From NCBI GenBank assembly GCA_003567805.1, contig PWYP01000025.1:1-10239 (forward strand): a stretch of 10,239 bases of DNA, given 5' to 3'. This document shows positions 5,996 to 10,239 of this stretch, in pieces. The DNA comes from PVC group bacterium. Lineage in GTDB: Bacteria > Verrucomicrobiota > Kiritimatiellia > UBA8416. The notes below the pieces were generated by a model, which made no database searches, was not told the DNA's origin, and worked only from the letters and a program-made list of their open reading frames with translations. The position numbers were made by a program, and so were the translations under genes. Every line of letters starts with the position of its first letter. Within the stretch, counting starts at the first letter, position 1.

Positions 5996-6577
5996 GTGAG
6001 TAACGTTTGGTTTACATCTGACTATCATATGGGGCACTTCAATATCATCGGGCTTTGTCAGCGTCCTTTTGGTGGCGTTGAGGAGATGGAGAGCGCAATT
6101 GTCGAGCGGCATAATGCTGTTGTTGGTCCCGACGATGTGGTCTATGACCTCGGCGATTTTGCTTTTCGCTGTTCTGCCGAGCATGCCGTCGAATGTTTGC
6201 GGCGACTTAACGGCCGCCGAACCATTTTGTGGGGCAATCACGACAAGGCCCTCCGGCAGGCTTTGAAGCGAGGATTGCTGGATGATCTTTTGGAATCCGG
6301 CAAGATCACATTCATTGGTGATCCGGATCCGCATTTACAGACCGGGTTGCAGGTTGTCGTCGAAAACCAGAGGATTGTGCTAGCCCACTATGCCCAGCGG
6401 ACCTGGCAAGGTGCTTTTCGTGGAGCCTGGCACCTATACGGTCACAGTCACGGCAATTTACCTCCCTTTAAAAAGAGTATGGATGTGGGTGTAGACGCTT
6501 GGGATTTCCGGCCCCTCAGCTTTGAGCAAATCCGGGAACAAATGCATGCCGTTACCGAGGCGTTCTGCGAGGAATGA
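5996..6577 (+). CDS. Calcineurin-like metallophosphoesterase
   Basis: From GTG 5996 the product is 193 aa and opens SNVWFTSDYHMGH, as related phosphoesterases do. GGGTGAT just upstream gives a good ribosome binding site. A longer start at ATG 5948 overlaps the preceding stop as ATGA and would add 16 residues; it cannot be excluded. All metal-binding and catalytic motifs are present: DYH (Asp9, His11), LGD (Asp54), GNHD (80-83), AHY (His131) and GHSH (149-152). These enzymes use two metal ions to hydrolyse phosphomono- or phosphodiesters, including nucleotide adducts and cyclic phosphates. Its position as third gene behind a nucleotidyltransferase suggests it may undo or trim the product of that enzyme; this is inference. 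Confidence 0.88.
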   Translation: MSNVWFTSDYHMGHFNIIGLCQRPFGGVEEMESAIVERHNAVVGPDDVVYDLGDFAFRCSAEHAVECLRRLNGRRTILWGNHDKALRQALKRGLLDDLLESGKITFIGDPDPHLQTGLQVVVENQRIVLAHYAQRTWQGAFRGAWHLYGHSHGNLPPFKKSMDVGVDAWDFRPLSFEQIREQMHAVTEAFCEE

Positions 6578-6584
6578 CACCTAG

Positions 6585-6615
6585 CGCGTCATGGAGATAC
6601 GATTGGCGTGACGCG
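6585..6615. other. Inverted repeat behind the phosphoesterase gene
   Basis: CGCGTCA (6585-6591) and TGACGCG (6609-6615) are perfect complements separated by 17 bases and begin eight bases after the phosphoesterase stop. It may be a transcript-end stem or protein-binding site. No T-run follows, so an intrinsic terminator is not shown. Confidence 0.4.
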
Positions 6616-6689
6616 AACGAGGATAAGTCATACAGGTAGTTCGTTGTCTTTACCATTTGGAAGGTAGCGATTCGTACCCCCTCAAATTT

Positions 6690-6713
6690 CAGAAGTGTGC
6701 GGCATTACTTCTG
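6690..6713. terminator. Hairpin between convergent genes, weak terminator candidate
   Basis: CAGAAGT (6690-6696) pairs perfectly with ACTTCTG (6707-6713) around ten bases, just behind the minus-strand antitoxin stop at 6723. Lying between two convergent genes, it could end transcripts from either side, but the flanks have only short AT stretches rather than a T-run. Confidence 0.35.
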
Positions 6714-6722
6714 ATATATCCA

Positions 6723-7331
6723 TTAGGTGTCCTCTTCGCAAATTTTCAAGACCGTGTCGCGGATCCAGGACACTGCAGTCCGTGTGTCCTTGGGTATGGT
6801 TGTTCGCAGGTGTGGAGGTATAGCTTTGCGCATTTTCCGGATTGTTTCATCTGTGATTCGATCAGGCCCAAGTGCTTTTAGGCCCTCAACAAGCAGGCTG
6901 CTTTCTCGAATCTTGAAGCCGGAATCGCGAACTGCTGTATGAATAAAGGTGAGGTCTCTCCCGTCGATATCGTATTTTTTATTCGGGCCATCAGACATGT
7001 ACGCATATCGCCCCTGTACTACCGTTGACAAACCTAGGATATTCAATGCAGCCATGCCCATCGGGTGAATATTCCACCGAAATTTTCTGGCTAAGGCCAT
7101 GGCCACCTCGTCAACGTCTGGGCGAAAGGTTGTATTTAATCTTTTGCTTTGAGCGGGGTAATCATAGATGCCACGTATGACTCGTCGGATCGTGCCCTTA
7201 GATGCCAGCCGTTGCAGGGATTTATCTAAAGCGGCACGGGGGCCTAGGTCGGCAAAGTCAGATTGTGAAAATGCCCAACCCCTCCCGTGTCCGTATATCC
7301 TGTTAAGTACTTTATATTCAACGCTTTGCAT
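6723..7331 (-). CDS. DUF6088 / AbiEi-like type IV antitoxin family protein
   Basis: The 202-aa product starts at ATG 7331 with AGGAAA seven bases upstream. Residues 1-58 form a winged-helix-like region with the family signature: GHGRGWAFSQSDFADLG, then RLASKGTIRRVIRGIYDYP. The middle part has MGMAALNILGLSTVVQGRYAY and MSDGPN, typical of DUF6088 and related AbiEi-type antitoxins. These proteins repress their own operon and counteract an AbiEii nucleotidyltransferase toxin normally encoded next to them. No AbiEii gene follows here: after the stop there are only about 145 non-coding bases and then the convergent phosphoesterase. It is therefore an orphan antitoxin, or it acts on a distant or unusual partner, possibly the nucleotidyltransferase at 5259. 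Confidence 0.85.
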   Translation of the reverse strand: MQSVEYKVLNRIYGHGRGWAFSQSDFADLGPRAALDKSLQRLASKGTIRRVIRGIYDYPAQSKRLNTTFRPDVDEVAMALARKFRWNIHPMGMAALNILGLSTVVQGRYAYMSDGPNKKYDIDGRDLTFIHTAVRDSGFKIRESSLLVEGLKALGPDRITDETIRKMRKAIPPHLRTTIPKDTRTAVSWIRDTVLKICEEDT

Positions 7332-7347
7332 TGTTTGTTTCCTGTTT

Positions 7348-7384
7348 CATTTGTCCGAAATATCCGCATTATTTCGGACAAATG
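7348..7384. promoter_or_regulatory. Perfect 14-bp inverted repeat, probable operator of the antitoxin gene
   Basis: CATTTGTCCGAAAT (7348-7361) and ATTTCGGACAAATG (7371-7384) are exact complements with nine bases between. The element ends 17 bases before the DUF6088 start codon on the minus strand. AbiEi-type antitoxins are known to bind inverted repeats in their own promoters, so this is very likely its operator. No strong -35/-10 pair was found here, but the repeat covers the place where one would lie. Confidence 0.65.
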
Positions 7385-7442
7385 CAAGACGCTTTTTAGC
7401 ACAGATAGTTACATCTGACCTATTAAATGGTACCGTCACGAT

Positions 7443-7499
7443 TTAGACAATGCGTGCCGAGTTTTGCAATTCTTCCCGGAGTACACCTTTGATCGACAT
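7443..7499 (-). pseudogene. 18-codon relic of a second copy of the 104-aa small protein
   Basis: On the minus strand ATG at 7499 reads MSIKGVLREELQNSARIV and ends in TAA at 7443. Compared with the start of the intact gene at 4964 (MFIKDMLKEELENSIQIR), 10 of 18 residues are identical and several more are similar. AAGGAG (7507-7512) stands seven bases before the ATG, as expected for a real gene start. Homology ends at about codon 17 and the rest of the gene is gone. The sequence runs instead into the upstream region of the DUF6088 gene. The piece is too short to be found by normal gene calling. It could also serve as a short leader peptide, but a remnant left by deletion is more likely. Confidence 0.7.
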
Positions 7500-7528
7500 C
7501 ACATAGCTCCTTTTTAGTTACCATACAA

Positions 7529-7557
7529 AGTATTGAAAACATCAGATTGTGTGTTAA
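7529..7557 (-). promoter_or_regulatory. Promoter-like sequence in front of the relic gene
   Basis: On the minus strand TTAACA (7557-7552, five of six to -35) and AATACT (7534-7529, four of six to -10) are 17 bases apart, about 30 bases before the relic's ATG. A TATGGTAAC stretch between promoter and ribosome binding site recalls the TTTGGTAAAC box of the intact operon. If active, the promoter would read through the relic towards DUF6088. Confidence 0.45.
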
Positions 7558-7690
7558 CGACTGGAGTGGGTGTTTTAGGGGTGTATCTGCGCCGTTATCA
7601 TGATCGAATACAGGCAATGCGTGTAGCATAATGGTGAATGATGTGCTAGGGTAGCGCCGCGAAACGTAATTTGAATAAAAAGGGGTTGGT
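7558..7690. other. Non-coding stretch before the DUF5107 gene
   Basis: Together with the relic and its promoter, about 300 bases between the antitoxin operator and 7691 hold no intact gene. In this part I see no convincing plus-strand -35/-10 pair, no RNA gene and no T-run terminator. An 8-bp palindrome ATCATGAT is at 7597-7604. The ribosome binding site AGGGG (about 7681-7685) for the next gene closes the stretch. Confidence 0.5.
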
Positions 7691-10239
7691 ATGGGAATGA
7701 ATATGGTTCGGGTCTGGTCGGAAAAGGTGGTTCTCCCTACATGTGGGGTGGGGGAACCGAATCCGAACCCGATGTTTTTGGAAAAGCGCGTTTATCAGGG
7801 GAGCAGTGGGGTGGTGTATCCGCATCCAGTCATCGACAAGATTGCTGATACGCTTGAGGAGCAGTCTTGGACGGCGGTGTTTTTGGAAAACGAGATTCTC
7901 AAGCTGATGATTTTGCCGGAACTGGGTGGACGGCTGCACTACGCGATCGATAAGAGTAACGGCTACCGTATGGTATATCAGAATCAGGTGATTAAACCAG
8001 CTTTGGTGGGGTTGACGGGGCCATGGATTTCCGGGGGTATCGAGTTCAACTGGCCCCAGCATCACCGTCCATCCACGTACGAGCCGGTCGACTGGACGAT
8101 GGAAGAGCATGCGGACGGGGCGTGCACCGTCTGGGGCGCAGAAAACGAAATCATGTTCCGGCAGCGTGGGCGTCATGGGTTCAGGCTGGAGCCGGGGCGC
8201 GCATCTTTCGATGTGGTCGTGCGACTTTCCAATCCCAACGAGCAACCGGGGACATTTTTGTGGTGGGCTAATCCGGCTGTCCATGTGAACGATGGCTATC
8301 AGTCGGTGTTTCCTGCTGATGTGCATGCGGTAATGGATCATGGTAAACGCGATGTATCTTCTTTTCCCATCGCAACGGGCACCTACTACAAGCAGGATTA
8401 TTCACCCGGCACCGACATTTCTCGCTATAAGAACATTCCCGTGCCGACGTCCTACATGGCGTATCATTCCGATTATAATTTTGTAGGTTGCTACGATTAT
8501 GCTGCACAGGCGGGTATGTTACATGTAGCCAACCACCATCTTGTGCCCGGCAAAAAGCAGTGGACCTGGGGCAATGGTGAGTTTGGGCAGGCATGGGATC
8601 GACAGCTTACGGAAGTAGACGGTCCCTACATCGAGCTTATGTGTGGCGCATTTACCGATAATCAACCTGATTTCACATGGCTTGCGCCGGGGGAAGAGAA
8701 ACGTTTTACGCAAACCTTTCTTGCGTACAAGGGGATTGGGCCTGCGTCGAATGCTTCTCGTGACTGGGTCATGCAGCTTGACACCACTACGCCCGGTATG
8801 GCGCAACTGGGGGTGTATGCCGTAAAAGCAGGTTCCGCACAGTTGGAACTCTGGCGCACGCCCACGCCACCTCCGCAACGGCACAATGCCAAAAATATGC
8901 ACTTGCCTGCATTGGATCGTCCCGTTGATGAACATGCATCTCTCCTGTTTTCTCATGCAATTGAGCTCACGGCAGGGGGCGTTTGGCGTGAATCGGTTTC
9001 GTTGCCCGATGGCGTTCGGGAAGGCGAACTCACGTTGCATTTGCTTTCTGCAGATCGAAATACCATTTTGCTACGTTACAGTATTCCTCCGGCGGAAAAG
9101 CCGGAGATTCCGTCACCAGCAACGCCCGCGCCGCCACCGGAGCAGATTGCCACCAATGAGGAATTGTATTTACATGGTCTGCATCTCGAGCAATATCGCC
9201 ATGCTACCTACAGACCCGAGCCGTATTACGAGGAGGCGCTACGGCGTGATGCTGGTGACAGCCGATGTCTGACAGCTCTCGGACGATTGTTGCTGATGCG
9301 TGGCGATTTCGTTTCTGCAGAGAACGATTTTCGTCGGGCGATTGATCGGCTGACGCTTCGTAATCCTAATCCGGCCGATGGGGAGGCCTACTATCAGCTC
9401 GGGCTATCCCTGCGGTATCAGGATCGGGTTGATGAGGCGTGCGATGCCTTTTATAAAGCCGCTTGGAGCGAATCCTGGAAGAGTCCGTCCTATTTCGAAC
9501 TGGCGCGTATCGCTTGCCGTCGCGGCGACTGGCAGGAGGCGGAAAAGCTGATTGATGAATCGTTAGCTCGTAATGCCCGACATGTTCAGGCTCGGCATCT
9601 ACAAATCCGTATTTGCAAGGAGCTAGGACGAACCGATGAGGCTACACTGCTGGCGCAGGCAGCGTTGCGCGAGGATCCGCTGGATTTTCGATCTGGGTTC
9701 GAGATGGGCGCTCAGCCAACACCTGCGCAAGCGCTTTTACTGGGACTGGATTTCTTTCATGCAGGATTTTACGTGGAGGCAGATGCCCTTTTTATGCTTG
9801 CGGCAGACGAAAACTTTCTGGGGGGCTATTTTCAGGCATGGAATGCGGCACGGGGCGGGGATGCAAAACGCGCTGCGTCTTTGTATCATCAGGCAGCAGA
9901 GCAGCCAATGGCCTTTGCCTTTCCGAATGTGCTGGAATGTGTTCCCGCTTTAGAGAGCGCGCTGGAGTTGAATCCAAACGATGCGCTAGCGGCATATGCC
10001 TTGGGTAACTTTCTCTACGCACATCGTCGTTATGAACCGGCCATTCACTTGTGGGAGCGCTGTACGGAAGTTCGTCCAGACTTTGCTACCGCTTGGCGTA
10101 ATCTTGGGTTGGCCCGTATGAACAAGCTGAACGATCCCCGTGGGGCTGACGCGGCTTTACAGCAGGCATTTGAAGCGGATCCCACCGATGCCCGGGTGTT
10201 GTACGAGTTGGATCAGCTGGAAAAAGAGACGGCCGGTGA
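7691..10239 (+). CDS. DUF5107 domain protein with C-terminal TPR repeats, 3' partial
   Basis: The frame stays open from ATG 7691 for 849 complete codons to the window end, so the stop is outside. AGGGG five or six bases upstream supports this start; in-phase ATGs at 7697 and 7703 are alternatives. There is no signal peptide. Residues about 30-380 form a DUF5107 domain, a sugar-mutarotase-like beta fold, with the signature GGIEFNWPQHHRPSTYEP (115-132). A proline-rich linker follows (about 465-486), then repeated TPR-type helical pairs to the end (for example LYLHGLHLEQYRHA, AYYQLGLSLRYQDR and AAYALGNFLYAHRRYEPAI). Such proteins usually have about 1,000-1,100 residues and often lie near carbohydrate-use genes; the exact activity is unknown. 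The gene appears intact and belongs to ordinary genome content bordering the accessory block. Confidence 0.88.
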   Translation, partial: MGMNMVRVWSEKVVLPTCGVGEPNPNPMFLEKRVYQGSSGVVYPHPVIDKIADTLEEQSWTAVFLENEILKLMILPELGGRLHYAIDKSNGYRMVYQNQVIKPALVGLTGPWISGGIEFNWPQHHRPSTYEPVDWTMEEHADGACTVWGAENEIMFRQRGRHGFRLEPGRASFDVVVRLSNPNEQPGTFLWWANPAVHVNDGYQSVFPADVHAVMDHGKRDVSSFPIATGTYYKQDYSPGTDISRYKNIPVPTSYMAYHSDYNFVGCYDYAAQAGMLHVANHHLVPGKKQWTWGNGEFGQAWDRQLTEVDGPYIELMCGAFTDNQPDFTWLAPGEEKRFTQTFLAYKGIGPASNASRDWVMQLDTTTPGMAQLGVYAVKAGSAQLELWRTPTPPPQRHNAKNMHLPALDRPVDEHASLLFSHAIELTAGGVWRESVSLPDGVREGELTLHLLSADRNTILLRYSIPPAEKPEIPSPATPAPPPEQIATNEELYLHGLHLEQYRHATYRPEPYYEEALRRDAGDSRCLTALGRLLLMRGDFVSAENDFRRAIDRLTLRNPNPADGEAYYQLGLSLRYQDRVDEACDAFYKAAWSESWKSPSYFELARIACRRGDWQEAEKLIDESLARNARHVQARHLQIRICKELGRTDEATLLAQAALREDPLDFRSGFEMGAQPTPAQALLLGLDFFHAGFYVEADALFMLAADENFLGGYFQAWNAARGGDAKRAASLYHQAAEQPMAFAFPNVLECVPALESALELNPNDALAAYALGNFLYAHRRYEPAIHLWERCTEVRPDFATAWRNLGLARMNKLNDPRGADAALQQAFEADPTDARVLYELDQLEKETAG

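Noticed and set aside
955..6735. Similar sequence ATTAGGTGT at two minus-strand gene ends (956-964 and 6722-6730)
   Set aside because: Only nine bases, each containing a stop codon; chance similarity is enough and no longer repeat surrounds them.
7423..7629. 68-codon minus-strand frame
   Set aside because: It runs in a different phase across the relic's start and ribosome binding site, and shows no motif; the 18-codon relic explains the region better.
7646..8341. 231-codon minus-strand frame opposite the DUF5107 gene start
   Set aside because: It lies antisense to the strongly recognisable DUF5107 domain, is rich in His/Pro/Arg as expected for a complement of GC-biased codons, and has no family features.
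10238..10239. The closing TGA as the stop of the DUF5107-TPR gene
   Set aside because: Counting from ATG 7691 the last full codon is GGT at 10235-10237, so this TGA is out of phase and the gene continues beyond the window.

Overview
The window looks like a bacterial chromosome segment from the PVC group (Verrucomicrobiota, Kiritimatiellota or Lentisphaerota). This is a low-to-moderate confidence inference. It rests on the large DUF5107-plus-TPR protein at the right end, the dispersed hairpin repeats behind a tRNA gene, and the mixed Gram-negative defence and toxin-antitoxin content. No rRNA or other marker gene is present to settle it.

Left part (1-943): the last codons of an unidentified gene, a complete tRNA-Arg(CCG) with encoded CCA, and a short array of degenerate tandem hairpin repeats starting right at the tRNA 3' end. 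Two more hairpins follow, then a complete pyroglutamyl-peptidase I gene with its Glu/Cys/His triad.

Middle-left (957-4797) is an accessory, defence-like block. An AAA+ ATPase gene on the minus strand has Walker A, Walker B and sensor 1, but ends just after sensor 1 without an arginine-finger/lid region. Behind it lies an orphan 106-codon reading frame. Divergent from the ATPase is a WYL-domain transcription regulator. Its only plausible start, ATG at 2556, runs into a stop after six codons at A-AAA-AAG-TAG, so the HTH part can only be made through a -1 shift. A PD-(D/E)XK nuclease-family protein follows on the plus strand.

Middle-right (4798-6577) is a compact operon of three genes: a 104-aa basic/coiled small protein, a nucleotidyltransferase-fold protein (GSW...DxD), and a calcineurin-like metallophosphoesterase. 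A good sigma70-type promoter (TTGACT-17-TAGGAT) precedes it. Inverted GTTTACCAAAC / GTTTGGTAAAC boxes lie in the promoter spacer and at the ribosome binding site, as expected for an autoregulated toxin-antitoxin-like unit.

Right part: a DUF6088/AbiEi-like antitoxin gene on the minus strand (6723-7331) has no AbiEii toxin partner beside it, and a perfect 14-bp inverted repeat lies in its upstream region. Further upstream is an 18-codon relic of a second copy of the 104-aa small protein, with its own promoter-like sequence and ribosome binding site. This suggests the locus repeatedly gained and lost toxin-antitoxin modules. From 7691 a DUF5107-TPR protein gene runs off the window end.
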